A stretch of DNA of 64,000 nucleotides from DASXKD01 sp963734725 (GTDB lineage Bacteria > Actinomycetota > Actinomycetes > Streptosporangiales > Streptosporangiaceae), in contig CAVTIX010000011.1 in NCBI GenBank assembly GCA_963734725.1, positions 1-64,000 on the forward strand, given 5' to 3'. How positions within the stretch are numbered: the stretch's first letter is position 1; each line of letters starts with the position of its first letter. Position numbers and translations under genes: made by a program. Under the pieces are notes generated by a model. That model ran no database searches. It was not told the origin of the DNA and saw nothing but the letters and a program-made list of their open reading frames with translations. Below, piece by piece: positions 42,385 to 51,127 of this stretch.

Positions 42385-43569
42385 ATGCCTGTCCTCGTTG
42401 CCGTCTGCATTGCTCCTGCGGTCGCTTGGGCGTACCTGCTGGTCTTCCACGGGGGTTACTGGCGGACTGGGTGCCGGCTGCCGGCGGGGGATAGGGACGC
42501 GAGGAGGGCTGCCGGGGACTGGCCGTCGGTCGTGGCCGTAGTTCCGGCCAGGGATGAGGCGGCGATGCTGCCCTTGACACTTCCGAGCCTGCTGGGTCAG
42601 GGGTACCCGGGCGAGCTGGCGGTCGTGCTGGTGGATGACGGGAGTTCCGACGGGACCGCGGGGGTCGGTGAGTCGGTTGGGCAGGCCGGCGGCGTGGTGC
42701 TCAAGGTGATCCGGGGTGAGCCGCTGCCGGAGGGGTGGGCGGGGAAGGTCTGGGCGATGGCACAGGGCATGGCGGCGGCGGGGAAATGTGACTACCTGCT
42801 GTTCACCGACGCCGACATCGCCTTCGGGGCCGGTGCCGTCGAGGAGCTTGTCCGGGCCGCGGTCACCGATGACCGGGCCCTCCTGTCCCAGATGGCGCTG
42901 CTGCGCGCGGACGCCGGCTGGGAGAAGTGGATCGTTCCGGCGTTTGCCTACTTCTTCGCCCAGCTCTACCCGTTCCGCCGGGTCGGGCGGCCCCGGGCGC
43001 GCACCGCTGCGGCCGCCGGCGGCTGCATGCTGGTCCGCCGTGAGGTGCTCGCGGCCGCGGGCGGGCTGGAGCGCATCCAGAGCGCCAGGATCGACGACAT
43101 CGCCCTGGCGCGGCTGCTGAAGCGGTCGCCCGTCGCGGCCCGCTGCTGGCTCGGGTTCAGCACGGATGTCCGCAGCCGCCGGCCCTACCCGCGGCTCGGC
43201 CTGCTGTGGAGCATGGTGGCACGCAGCGCCTACACCCAGCTCCGCTACTCACCCGCGCTGCTCGCGGGCGTGGTGGCCGGGCTGGCCTGGCTGTACCTGC
43301 TGCCGCCGGTGGCCGCCATTGGCGGGCTGGCCGCGCTGGCGGCGGGCGCGGGCGCCGCGGCGGCCTGGTGCGCCGCGGCGGGCCTCGCCGGGTGGGCGGT
43401 GCAGGCGGTGACGTTCGTCCCGATGCTCAGGCTTTACCGGTTGTCCTGGGTGCGCGCCCCCGCGCTGCCGCTGGTGGCGCTGCTGTACGCGGGGATGACG
43501 GTGGACTCGGCGCGGCGCCACTACGCCGGTCGTGGCGGCGAGTGGAAGGGCCGCACAATTCCCGTCTGA
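42385..43569 (+). CDS. hpnB: Hopene-associated glycosyltransferase HpnB
   Basis: 394-residue GT2 enzyme with an N-terminal helix and three C-terminal membrane helices. WPSVVAVVPARDEAAMLPLTLPSLLGQ and VVLVDDGSSDGT form the nucleotide-sugar site, LLFTDADIAFG the metal-binding DAD, and SARIDDIALARLLKR the catalytic region. PLPEGWAGKVWAMAQG is typical of HpnB. The sugar acceptor has not been settled in the family. It lies about 8.4 kb from hpnH, separated by unrelated genes. ATG at 42385; an upstream open frame is not supported. Confidence 0.85.
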   Translation: MPVLVAVCIAPAVAWAYLLVFHGGYWRTGCRLPAGDRDARRAAGDWPSVVAVVPARDEAAMLPLTLPSLLGQGYPGELAVVLVDDGSSDGTAGVGESVGQAGGVVLKVIRGEPLPEGWAGKVWAMAQGMAAAGKCDYLLFTDADIAFGAGAVEELVRAAVTDDRALLSQMALLRADAGWEKWIVPAFAYFFAQLYPFRRVGRPRARTAAAAGGCMLVRREVLAAAGGLERIQSARIDDIALARLLKRSPVAARCWLGFSTDVRSRRPYPRLGLLWSMVARSAYTQLRYSPALLAGVVAGLAWLYLLPPVAAIGGLAALAAGAGAAAAWCAAAGLAGWAVQAVTFVPMLRLYRLSWVRAPALPLVALLYAGMTVDSARRHYAGRGGEWKGRTIPV

Positions 43570-43588
43570 CTTGCCGGTTCCCGTGCGA

Positions 43589-43681
43589 TCAGGCGCGCAG
43601 GCACCCGTGGTAAACGATCACGTCAGGGGTCGTCAGCCGGCGTTTGATGAGGGCCAGGATGGCGGTCAGCGCGATGAGCAT
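43589..43681 (-). CDS. Possible 30-residue membrane peptide
   Basis: MLIALTAILALIKRRLTTPDVIVYHGCLRA: one hydrophobic helix followed by a positive stop-transfer and a short tail. An in-frame TAA lies about 15 codons upstream. There is no strong Shine-Dalgarno. Could be a genuine small protein or the end of a decayed gene. Confidence 0.25.
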   Translation of the reverse strand: MLIALTAILALIKRRLTTPDVIVYHGCLRA

Positions 43682-43897
43682 AACTGCCGCGAGGATTGGC
43701 AGGCCAGTCGGTGCCGCGCTGGGGGATTACCCGCACTCCGCCTCGGACAATGGCGCTCCACCTCATCAGCAGGCAGGATCGCCGCGGTCTGGGGCGGGAC
43801 GGCCGCCGGCCGCCCGGGCCCAGGATGCCGTGGGCATTCTGGGTGACCCGGGCGGCCGACGGCCAGGTGGTTCAGCCTGGCCCGCAGCTCCGGAGAG
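43682..43897. other. Spacer between hpnB region and secreted protein gene
   Basis: GC-rich, no recognisable gene or clear hairpin; probably only the downstream region of the two convergent genes. Confidence 0.4.
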
Positions 43898-46108
43898 CTA
43901 GGGCACGACGTAGTTGACCGAGGTTCCCCAGTTGGTGAGACCGTTTCTGGTCCCGCCACAGGTCGCGTTCGCCAGCGAGAACAACGGCCCGGTGCAGTTC
44001 GGGAACTGGATGTACTCGTTAGCGAAGTAGATCCGCCCGCCGGAGCCCGGCAGGAAGAATCCCCAGCTGTAGTCTCCCCAGCGGGGGCGGATCGCGCCCG
44101 GGAAGCCCTGGTACTGACTGAAGCCGTCCTGCGGAGACTGGCCCATGGCCGCGATGTTGATCCTGGAGTTGAGCAGGCCGTTGGAGGTGCTGGTCAGTCG
44201 GCCGAAGGCGGTGCTCGGGAAGAAGCCGCCGTGGTCAGCGCCGGTGGGGCCGCCGTTGCCGCTCAGCGTGAACAGCATGATCCCCCGGCCGCCGGGGCTA
44301 CGCGTCGCGGCCATGGCCGGCATTGTCAGGTCTTGGTGCTTGGCCGTGACGTATCCCTGGCCGGTCAGGGTGAACCTGCCGGTCTTGTCGAACGACCTGG
44401 TGCCGAGCACCCAGTACACCGCGCCCATGTGGATCTCCGCGTTGGCTCTGGTGTACGTCTGGGCGACCTGGGTGGAGGTGGCCGCCCAGATCTGGCCCTG
44501 GGCCTGCGAGACCTGTGTCAGGTTGTCGCCGTTGGTGGCGAGCCCGCTCTCTGGGCAGGAGGCGAAAACGCTCAGGCCGGCCGCCCCGCACTGATCGCCC
44601 AGCGGTATCGGGCCCACCCTCTGCGCGGCGAAGATCCCACCGAAGTTGGCCGTTTCCGGATCGTAATACCGATCGACGCCGCGGAAGAGCTGGCCCTGGA
44701 AGCGGATGTTGGCGTTGCAGGTTGCGCAGCCGGGGCTATTGAGGGCGGAGAGCCCGGTCCAGGCCCACGCCGCGATCCTGTTATCACCGGAGGTCGCCAG
44801 CGGGACGAAGCCGTAGAAGTCCAGCGAGCCCAGCATGAACCCGGTGCCGCCACGGTTGTTGTCAAACTGCCCCGCGGGCGGCTGTGCCGGGATTACCGCC
44901 ACCCAGCAGGTGATGCCGCCCATGTGTAGCACGTTGTCGCGGGCGCAGGTCCCGTCCGGGGTGCGGATGTGGCCCATGTTCTCGATGGCCACGGTGACTG
45001 CGGGGTTCGGCTGCCCGTTGGACAGCATGGTGGGCAGGCCCTGCTCCAGCGCGCTCTTGCCGAACACGAGTTCTTGCGCCCCGTTGAAGATGCCGCCGCC
45101 GATGCCGGGCAGCGTTGACGGGAGGAGCGGGAACTCGTCATAGAACATCATGAAGGCGTCCCGGGTCACCGAGATCTTCGCGAAGTCGTTGAGCAGGGAG
45201 GGGTAGCCCGGCTCAGCCGGGTTGTAGTCGGCGGCCGAGAAGTACACGTGGTAGGGGCCGAACGGGTTGTTGCCGTCGGTTACCGCGATGCCCTCATAGC
45301 AGGCGTTAGACACGCCCGCGAAGCAGCCGGTGAAAGCACCGCCCTGGGATTCCGGGCTGGCCGAGACGATCTGGGTGTAGAACCAGTGCCCGCCGTTGGC
45401 GGGGTCATACAGGCAGGAGGGGTCTCCGCCGCTGCTCCAGTTCAAGCCGTTGAGCCCCATGATCGTGTCGAACGAGATCGGTGCGGACTGGCGCTTCAAG
45501 GCGTTGTTGAATACCAGGATCTCGCCAATGTTGTTGGTCTCGACCACGAATCCGTTGCCAGCGCACAGGCCCTGGTCCGGGGGCTCAACGTTGTTGAAGA
45601 TGTTGGTTGTGTGCTCGGTGCTGTCGACCGCGTTCAGGCCCTTGACGCTGGTGGCGCCGCCCATGGATGTGCTGATCTGGTCACAGCCGCGGCCCAGTGG
45701 CACGCAGCTGACCGACGGAACGGGGAAGGATGGGCTATGGGTGGTGAGCAGGCGCCGTTGGGCCGCCGAAAGATGGATGTGCCGAATGTCCGGCAGCGGC
45801 ATGGCGTGCGCGCGGGGCTTTGTCCCGGATCCCTGAGCTGTGGCCGGGTGGGCCCGTGCGGCAGCCGCGACGGATGGGGTGTTGAGCGGGCCGGTCAGCA
45901 ACTGGCAGGCCGTGGCGCAGCCAGTGGCGGCCGTGCCCGCGAACGTTGGCTTAAACACCCCTAGGCTCGATGTGGTCACAGCGGCCGACCGTGCCCCGGT
46001 GGGGCTCGCAGTAGCTACGGTCGCTCCTCCGGTGGCCCCCAACAGCACGATTGGAAGCGACAGCAACGACAACAATGCAACCCGTTTACGCGTCATGCGC
46101 CAATGCAT
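43898..46108 (-). CDS. Large secreted protein of unknown function
   Basis: 736 residues from the ATG at 46108, preceded by GGGGAG at good spacing. Signal peptide: MHWRMTRKRVALLSLLSLPIVLLGATGG…ATAS. The mature part has many paired cysteines (for example SCVPLGRGCDQ, SPGCATCNANIRF, GPIPLGDQCGAAGLSVFASC), Gly-rich turns and Trp/Tyr-rich strands such as GGHWFYTQIV and IYFANEYIQFPNC. This suggests a disulfide-stabilised beta-rich extracellular protein, possibly a propeller. No catalytic motif recognised. Base composition is noticeably less GC-biased than its neighbours. Confidence 0.8.
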   Translation of the reverse strand: MHWRMTRKRVALLSLLSLPIVLLGATGGATVATASPTGARSAAVTTSSLGVFKPTFAGTAATGCATACQLLTGPLNTPSVAAAARAHPATAQGSGTKPRAHAMPLPDIRHIHLSAAQRRLLTTHSPSFPVPSVSCVPLGRGCDQISTSMGGATSVKGLNAVDSTEHTTNIFNNVEPPDQGLCAGNGFVVETNNIGEILVFNNALKRQSAPISFDTIMGLNGLNWSSGGDPSCLYDPANGGHWFYTQIVSASPESQGGAFTGCFAGVSNACYEGIAVTDGNNPFGPYHVYFSAADYNPAEPGYPSLLNDFAKISVTRDAFMMFYDEFPLLPSTLPGIGGGIFNGAQELVFGKSALEQGLPTMLSNGQPNPAVTVAIENMGHIRTPDGTCARDNVLHMGGITCWVAVIPAQPPAGQFDNNRGGTGFMLGSLDFYGFVPLATSGDNRIAAWAWTGLSALNSPGCATCNANIRFQGQLFRGVDRYYDPETANFGGIFAAQRVGPIPLGDQCGAAGLSVFASCPESGLATNGDNLTQVSQAQGQIWAATSTQVAQTYTRANAEIHMGAVYWVLGTRSFDKTGRFTLTGQGYVTAKHQDLTMPAMAATRSPGGRGIMLFTLSGNGGPTGADHGGFFPSTAFGRLTSTSNGLLNSRINIAAMGQSPQDGFSQYQGFPGAIRPRWGDYSWGFFLPGSGGRIYFANEYIQFPNCTGPLFSLANATCGGTRNGLTNWGTSVNYVVP

Positions 46109-46961
46109 GCTTCTCCCCTTTACTGGATGTTTGCTGATTCCTTGCCGGATCCTTGTTGATTCCCCGCCATTGCAGGGTTTCGCCCGGAGAATCCGGGAAC
46201 GATGCGCGCCCAGCACCCAGTCCGTGCCCCATAATGCGCCCCACCAGGTGCCACGCTAGCTCCACGTCGATCGCTGAGACTGCTCATGGCGCTAGCAGGA
46301 CCATACTCCTGCTGGCCGGACAATTAAATAGGCCCATTTGGCACAGGCACGAATTTCCTGGCTTGCTTACCTCGACTATCACCGGGACAGGCGCCTGCAG
46401 CGGCCCAGCTGGTCAGCGACCGGTATCCAGTGCACCGCCCCGGTATGCCAGAGCACGCTCAGCAATACCGCGCCATTGGCAGCCGGTCCTAAGGGAACTG
46501 GCTGGGCAACACGCGGCCGAGCCAACGCCCTTTGGTCGTCTTCCCACTGGGCGCCCACGCGCGGTGGCAACGTGGTGGTACCTGATCGGCCAGGTGACCC
46601 GGGTGAACGCCGCCCCATGAGTGACCGGCCGGGCAAAGGTTGCGCCAAGCCTGCGCAAGCTGGCGGGATGATCCCGGGCGGGCCTGGCTAGGTCGGCACG
46701 TCGGGCCCGCTCGTGCAGGGCGGCGGGCCCGGTATGCGCGGGCAGCGCACGCAAGGCGTGGTCCGCGCCGTCCCGCTGTGGGCTTCGCACGCGGCTGCCG
46801 CAGCGCCCAAGCATGGTCCGCGACCGGCGTGCCGCGCCGTGCTCACGGCCGGCGGACCAGTGCCACGCGCCCCCTACTGTTGACAGCACAACCTCGCGCG
46901 GGGTGGCCGGCCGGGATCGGCGGACCGGAGTCCCGGGGCCCTGGCCAGTGGCGGAAGGACA
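46109..46961. other. Long intergenic region, nothing recognised
   Basis: About 850 bases between the divergent secreted-protein gene and the mannosyltransferase. Its left part is comparatively AT-rich (46130-46340), fitting the secreted gene's promoter. No reading frame here has family-like sequence, and no strong inverted repeat was seen. Confidence 0.4.
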
Positions 46962-47751
46962 ATGATGGCGACTCAGGTGCGGGATGCGCCGGCCGAGCAT
47001 GTGGTGGAGCTGCCCGAGCCGTGGCGTTCCGCGGCCGTCACGGTCGTGCTGCCCACCTACAACGAGGCTGCCAACCTGCCGGTGGTCGTCGCCGAACTGC
47101 TCGGCCTGCCGCTGCCCGGCCTGCGGATCCTGGTAGCGGACGACAGCTCACCGGACGGAACCGGGCGGATCGCCGACGAGCTTGCGACACAGCACGGCCC
47201 CGGGCCGGATGACCGTCGTGCACCGGCCGGGCAAACAGGGGCTCGGCCGCGCCTACGTGGACGGCATGACCCGGGCCATCGCCACGGGCACGGAGTTCGT
47301 GGTGCAGATGGACAGTGACCTGTCACACGCGCCGAAGTACCTGCCACAGATGCTCGGCACCCTGCTGTCCGCCGGCGCCGACGTGGTCATCGGCTCCCGG
47401 TACGTGGCCGGCGCCAGCCTGGCCAGCGAGTGGTCGTGGCGCCGCAGGGCGCTGTCCGGTTTCGCCAACTACTACGTCCGCGCGCTGCTGCGCCTGGGCA
47501 TCCGCGACGTCACCGCCGGCTTCAAGATCTGGCGCAGCTCCGCGCTGGAAGCCATCGACGTGGCCAGCATCCGCAGCAACGGCTACAGCTTCCAGGTGGA
47601 GATGAACTACCGGACGGTCCGCCACGGCCTGAAGATCGTTGAACTGCCCATCCACTTTGCCGACCGCCGGGAAGGCGAGAGCAAGATGAACGTGCGGGTC
47701 CAGCTCGAGTCGGCGCTCGTGCCGTTTTTGCTGCGCCGCCGCGCTCATTAG
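46962..47751 (+). pseudogene. ppm1: Polyprenol-phosphate mannosyltransferase (Ppm/Dpm1-like), frameshifted near 47202
   Basis: GT2 enzyme that makes polyprenyl-phosphate mannose for lipoglycan and protein glycosylation. The first frame gives VTVVLPTYNEAANLPVVV and LVADDSSPDGTGRIADEL. The second, from about 47200, gives MTVVHRPGKQGLGRAYVDGM, VVQMDSDLSHAPKYLP (DSD metal site), IGSRYVAG and FKIWRSSALEAID to the stop at 47751. Dropping one base in the C/G run at about 47199-47206 joins them cleanly (HGPG-RMTVV). The C-terminal membrane domain of some homologs is absent, as in the catalytic-only type. AAGGA precedes the start. Confidence 0.82.
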
Positions 47752-47822
47752 CGCCTGATACGCTCCGGAGCATTCGGGCGGGCCCGCCGACCGGTCCGCC
47801 GCACGGTGAGGCGAGGGGCGGC

Positions 47823-48182
47823 ATGGCTGACGACACGGCTATTTCGTACTTGGCGGCGGTGCCGGGGACACCGGTGCTGAGCAGCACAGGCACGCAGATC
47901 GGCACGCTGGAGCACGTGCTGCAAATTCCCCAGCTCGATGTCTTCGACGGGATCGTGATCGCCACCGGGGCAGGCCTGCGGTTCATCGACGCCGACGCCG
48001 TGCTGGAGATCACGCGCGGCCACATCCGGTGCAGTCTCGACGATGCCCAGGCCAGCCAGTTGCCGCCGCCCGACGGGCCGCCGGTGTACCGGGTCGACGC
48101 GCTGGCAGACACCGGGAAGAGCTTCCATGATGTCCTCGGCCGCCTGTTCCGTCGGCCGCACTGGACCCGCGAGCACGACTAG
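47823..48182 (+). CDS. PRC-barrel domain protein
   Basis: 119 residues. VLSSTGTQIGTLEHVLQIPQLDVFDGIVIATGAGLRFIDADAVLEI is a PRC-barrel beta-fold, found in ribosome-maturation and photosystem-associated proteins and in many small actinobacterial proteins of unknown job. GVPG start and short C-terminal tail RRPHWTREHD. Thirteen bases separate it from the following nitronate monooxygenase gene, so co-transcription is likely. Confidence 0.75.
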   Translation: MADDTAISYLAAVPGTPVLSSTGTQIGTLEHVLQIPQLDVFDGIVIATGAGLRFIDADAVLEITRGHIRCSLDDAQASQLPPPDGPPVYRVDALADTGKSFHDVLGRLFRRPHWTREHD

Positions 48183-48194
48183 CGCGGGGGCGTT

Positions 48195-49157
48195 ATGGCG
48201 CTGCGCACCGCGTTCACCGAGCTCCTCTCGTTGCAGCACCCCATCGCGCTGGCGCCCATGGGCGGCGCGTCCGGGGGCGCCCTGGCGGCGGCCGTGTCCA
48301 ACGGCGGCGGCCTCGGGCTGGTCGGCGGCGGCCGGGCGGATCCCGGGTGGGTGGCCCGCGAAATGGAGATCGCCGCCGAGCAGACCGGCAAGTCCTGGGG
48401 CGTCGGGTTCCAGACGTGGGCGACCAGCCCGGCCACGGTCGAACAGGCCCTGGCGCGCCAGCCGAGTGCCATCATGCTTTCCTTCGGCGACCCCGGGCCG
48501 CTGGCCAGGCTCATCCGCGCGGCTCGGGTCGCGCTGATCATTCAGGTCACAGACCTGGAAGAGGCCAGGCAAGCGATAGACGCGGGCGCCGATGTCATCG
48601 TGGCGCAGGGGACCGAAGCCGGCGGGCACGGCGGCAGGCGGTCCACGCTGCCCTTCGTGCCGGCCGTGGCCGACCTGGCCGCTCCCACGCCGGTGCTGGC
48701 CGCCGGCGGGATCGCCGACGGCCGCGGTGTCGCCGCCGCGCTGGCCCTGGGGGCCGCCGGGGCGCTGCTCGGGACCCGGTTCCTGGCCACCCCCGAAGCC
48801 CTCGGACCTCCCTCGGTCGCCAAGGCCGTCATCGGGCACGGCGGGGAGGACACCGAGCGCAGCCGGGTGTCCGACATCGCCATGGGAGCGCCGTGGCCGG
48901 CGAAATATCCGGCCCGCACCCTCCGCAACCCGTTTTTCGACCAGTGGCGCGGCCGGGAGGATGAGCTTGCGGGCGACTCCGCCGCGCGGCACGCCTACCG
49001 CGCGGCCGTGGCGCGCGGCGACCTGCCCCAGAACCCGGTGTGGGCCAGCGAGGCGATCGACCTCATCACGGAGATAACCCCGGCGGCCGATCTCGTCGGC
49101 GCGCTGGCCGCCCAGGCCGAGGAGGCGCTGGCCAAGGCCGCCAATCGCCGACCTTGA
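48195..49157 (+). CDS. Nitronate monooxygenase (FMN-dependent)
   Basis: 320 residues, TIM barrel of the 2-nitropropane dioxygenase/NMO family: HPIALAPMGGASGGALAAAVSNGGGLGLVGG at the N-terminus, VIVAQGTEAGGHGG as FMN-phosphate loop with the catalytic His, then TPVLAAGGIADGRGVAAALALGAAGALLGTRF. Oxidises alkyl nitronates in known members; related enzymes act as enoyl reductases, so substrate is not certain. GGGG precedes the ATG. Confidence 0.87.
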   Translation: MALRTAFTELLSLQHPIALAPMGGASGGALAAAVSNGGGLGLVGGGRADPGWVAREMEIAAEQTGKSWGVGFQTWATSPATVEQALARQPSAIMLSFGDPGPLARLIRAARVALIIQVTDLEEARQAIDAGADVIVAQGTEAGGHGGRRSTLPFVPAVADLAAPTPVLAAGGIADGRGVAAALALGAAGALLGTRFLATPEALGPPSVAKAVIGHGGEDTERSRVSDIAMGAPWPAKYPARTLRNPFFDQWRGREDELAGDSAARHAYRAAVARGDLPQNPVWASEAIDLITEITPAADLVGALAAQAEEALAKAANRRP

Positions 49158-49196
49158 TGTCCCAACCGGGGGCGCATCCACTGGCCCGGCGCCGGT

Positions 49197-49352
49197 GCTT
49201 GCGATCGCGGCCACATTCATCCCCTGCGCCGACAGCAGCACCATCTGCGCTCGCCGCCAGGTCACCACCGACCCGCTGCCCCGGCGCACGATCCGCACCA
49301 GCCGACGGCCCTCGTCATCATCGATCTCACGCACCCGCACACGTTCGCTCAC
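49197..49352 (-). pseudogene. N-terminal remnant of an IS630-family transposase
   Basis: From a GTG at 49352: VSERVRVREIDDDEGRRLVRIVRRGSGSVVTWRRAQMVLLSAQGMNVAAIAS. This is the N-terminal helix-turn-helix part of IS630-type transposases (usual continuation EVTFTSEDRVRDVIHNF is missing). Only about 50 residues remain; no DDE domain or terminal repeats are seen. The fragment is fused to the 3' end of the nitronate monooxygenase locus. Confidence 0.72.
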
Positions 49353-49463
49353 CGGCCCAGTCTCGGCGATCAGCACCCGGCAGCAGAAGTCCCGCACCAG
49401 TCCAGCCGGCGGGGCAACCGTGACCTGCTACGGCGCTAGCCGCCCGATGTCAGCGGCCGGGTC

Positions 49464-49469
49464 TAGCGT
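49464..49469 (+). promoter_or_regulatory. -10 element of a leaderless transcript
   Basis: TAGCGT lies six bases before the ATG at 49476, with no Shine-Dalgarno. Confidence 0.5.
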
Positions 49470-49475
49470 CAGGAC

Positions 49476-49916
49476 ATGGTGTTCTGGCAGTTGACCATCG
49501 ACGCGAATGACCCCGCTGCGCTGGCGCGATTCTGGGCGCAAGCGCTGGGCTATCAGCCGGTGCCGCCGACGGCGCCAGCGACGGCCTGGCACGCGCTCTA
49601 CCACGCCCGGCTGGGGGAGGACGCAGCCTTCGACGACCGGCTCTTCGACCCAGACGGCCTGCGCCCGCCGATCTGGTTTCAGCAGGTGCCCGAGGCGAAG
49701 GCCGGGAAGAACCGGCTCCATCTCGACCTCTACCCCACCGGCCGCGATAACGCGCTGCCCATGCAGCGGCGGATCGAGATCGTCGAGGCGAAGGTCGCCG
49801 AACTGACCGGGCTGGGCGCCAGCGTGCAGCACCGAACCCGGCACGACGACCCGAAGGACCCGACCTACTTCGCGCTCATGCACGACCCGGAAGGCAACGA
49901 GTTCTGCGTCGGCTGA
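49476..49916 (+). CDS. VOC-family (glyoxalase-like) protein
   Basis: 146 residues, two beta-alpha-beta-beta-beta halves: MVFWQLTIDANDPAALARFWAQALGY with the first metal-position His replaced (LTIDAND), IWFQQVPEAKAGKNRLHLDLYP with HLDL, and FALMHDPEGNEFCVG with the terminal Glu. Typical of the glyoxalase/bleomycin-resistance superfamily branch DUF-like 'glyoxalase_6'. Substrate unknown. Apparently leaderless. Confidence 0.85.
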   Translation: MVFWQLTIDANDPAALARFWAQALGYQPVPPTAPATAWHALYHARLGEDAAFDDRLFDPDGLRPPIWFQQVPEAKAGKNRLHLDLYPTGRDNALPMQRRIEIVEAKVAELTGLGASVQHRTRHDDPKDPTYFALMHDPEGNEFCVG

Positions 49917-50011
49917 AACTCACCGCGAGACACAGGTCCGCATCCCCGCGACCCACACTGGCGCCCACAGCTAGCTGCTCCGCCACCGGGCAAACGTTGC
50001 CTGATGCGGCA

Positions 50012-51127
50012 CTAGTTGGCTGGTGCCTGGCGTTCGTCCTGCCTGGCGCCGGCCCGGGTGTAGACCTCAAGGTCGGTGGCCTTGACCGAGAGCCACACCT
50101 GGCTGCCGGGGCTGAGCGACAGTTCCGCCACGGCCGCGGGCGTGACATCGACCAGGGCGGGCGGCTGTCCGTCGAGGTCGAGCCGGACTCGGTCAGCCAG
50201 CATGGTGAGGCCGGTTATCTTGGCAGGCCAGGTGTTGCGCGCGCTGCCGGAGTCGGGGCGCTGGGTGCTGACGACGATCGCGGAGGGACGGACCGCAGCG
50301 AGCACCTCGCCGTGCTGGCCCTGGTCGGGGATGACAAAGGACCCTCCTGTGCTGAGGGCTACCTGGGCGCCGTCGGCCCGTCCGGGGTACAGGTTCAGCC
50401 CGACCAGTTTTGCCACGTAGTCCGTCGCAGGCTGGCGGGCGACCTGCGCCGGGCTGCCCTCCTGGACGACGCGCCCGCCCTCCAGGACGATGAGCTGGTC
50501 CGCCAGCACGAGGGCTTCCAGCGGGTCATGGGTGACCAGCAGGCATGGCCCGGCGAAGTCGGCCAGGTGCCGCTTCAGCTCGGCCTGCACGTCAAGGCGG
50601 GTCCCGGCGTCGAGCGCGGACAAGGGCTCGTCCAGCAGCAGCAGCGCAGGCTGTCCGGCCAGCGCACGGGCCAGCGCCACCCGCTGGGCCTGCCCGCCGG
50701 ACAGCTGGCCGGGCTTGCGGTCGGCAAGGTCGGTGAGCCCGAGCCGGTCAAGCCAGTAACCCGCGGCTGTCCGGGCGCTTCGTTTCCCCATGCCGCGGGC
50801 CCGTGGTGAAAACGACACGTTCTCGGCCACGGTCAGGTACGGAAAAAGGCGGTAGTTCTGGAACACGAAGCCGACCGGCCGCTCTGCGGCCTCGACAAAC
50901 GCTCCCGTGTCCGCGTCGTCCATCACTTTGCCCGCGAGGGTTATTCGCCCGCTGGAGACGGGGGTCAGGCCTGCCACCGCGCTGAGCAAGGTGGATTTCC
51001 CGGCGCCGTTCGGCCCCAGCAAGCCGACGACCTGTCCGGATGCTGCGGCGAGGCCGACCGCGAGGGTGAAATCACCGCGCCTTACCTCGGCATCGACGAC
51101 GAGGCCGTCGCTGCCATTGCCTGTCAT
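50012..51127 (-). CDS. modC: Molybdate ABC transporter ATP-binding protein
   Basis: 371 residues from the ATG at 51127, whose ATGA overlaps the modB stop. Walker A LLGPNGAGKST, Q-loop FVFQNYRLFPYLT, signature LSGGQAQRVALARALAG, Walker B LLLLDEPLSALD and H-loop LLVTHDPLEAL. After about residue 235 comes a MOP/TOBE-like regulatory domain (GEVLAAVRPSAIVVS; SQVWLSVKATDLEVY) that binds molybdate in relatives. Energises uptake through ModB. Confidence 0.92.
   Translation of the reverse strand: MTGNGSDGLVVDAEVRRGDFTLAVGLAAASGQVVGLLGPNGAGKSTLLSAVAGLTPVSSGRITLAGKVMDDADTGAFVEAAERPVGFVFQNYRLFPYLTVAENVSFSPRARGMGKRSARTAAGYWLDRLGLTDLADRKPGQLSGGQAQRVALARALAGQPALLLLDEPLSALDAGTRLDVQAELKRHLADFAGPCLLVTHDPLEALVLADQLIVLEGGRVVQEGSPAQVARQPATDYVAKLVGLNLYPGRADGAQVALSTGGSFVIPDQGQHGEVLAAVRPSAIVVSTQRPDSGSARNTWPAKITGLTMLADRVRLDLDGQPPALVDVTPAAVAELSLSPGSQVWLSVKATDLEVYTRAGARQDERQAPAN

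Noticed and set aside
47748..49397. 549-codon minus-strand frame across PRC-barrel and nitronate monooxygenase
   Set aside because: Only its first 50 codons are real (IS630 remnant); the rest is antisense to an intact enzyme.
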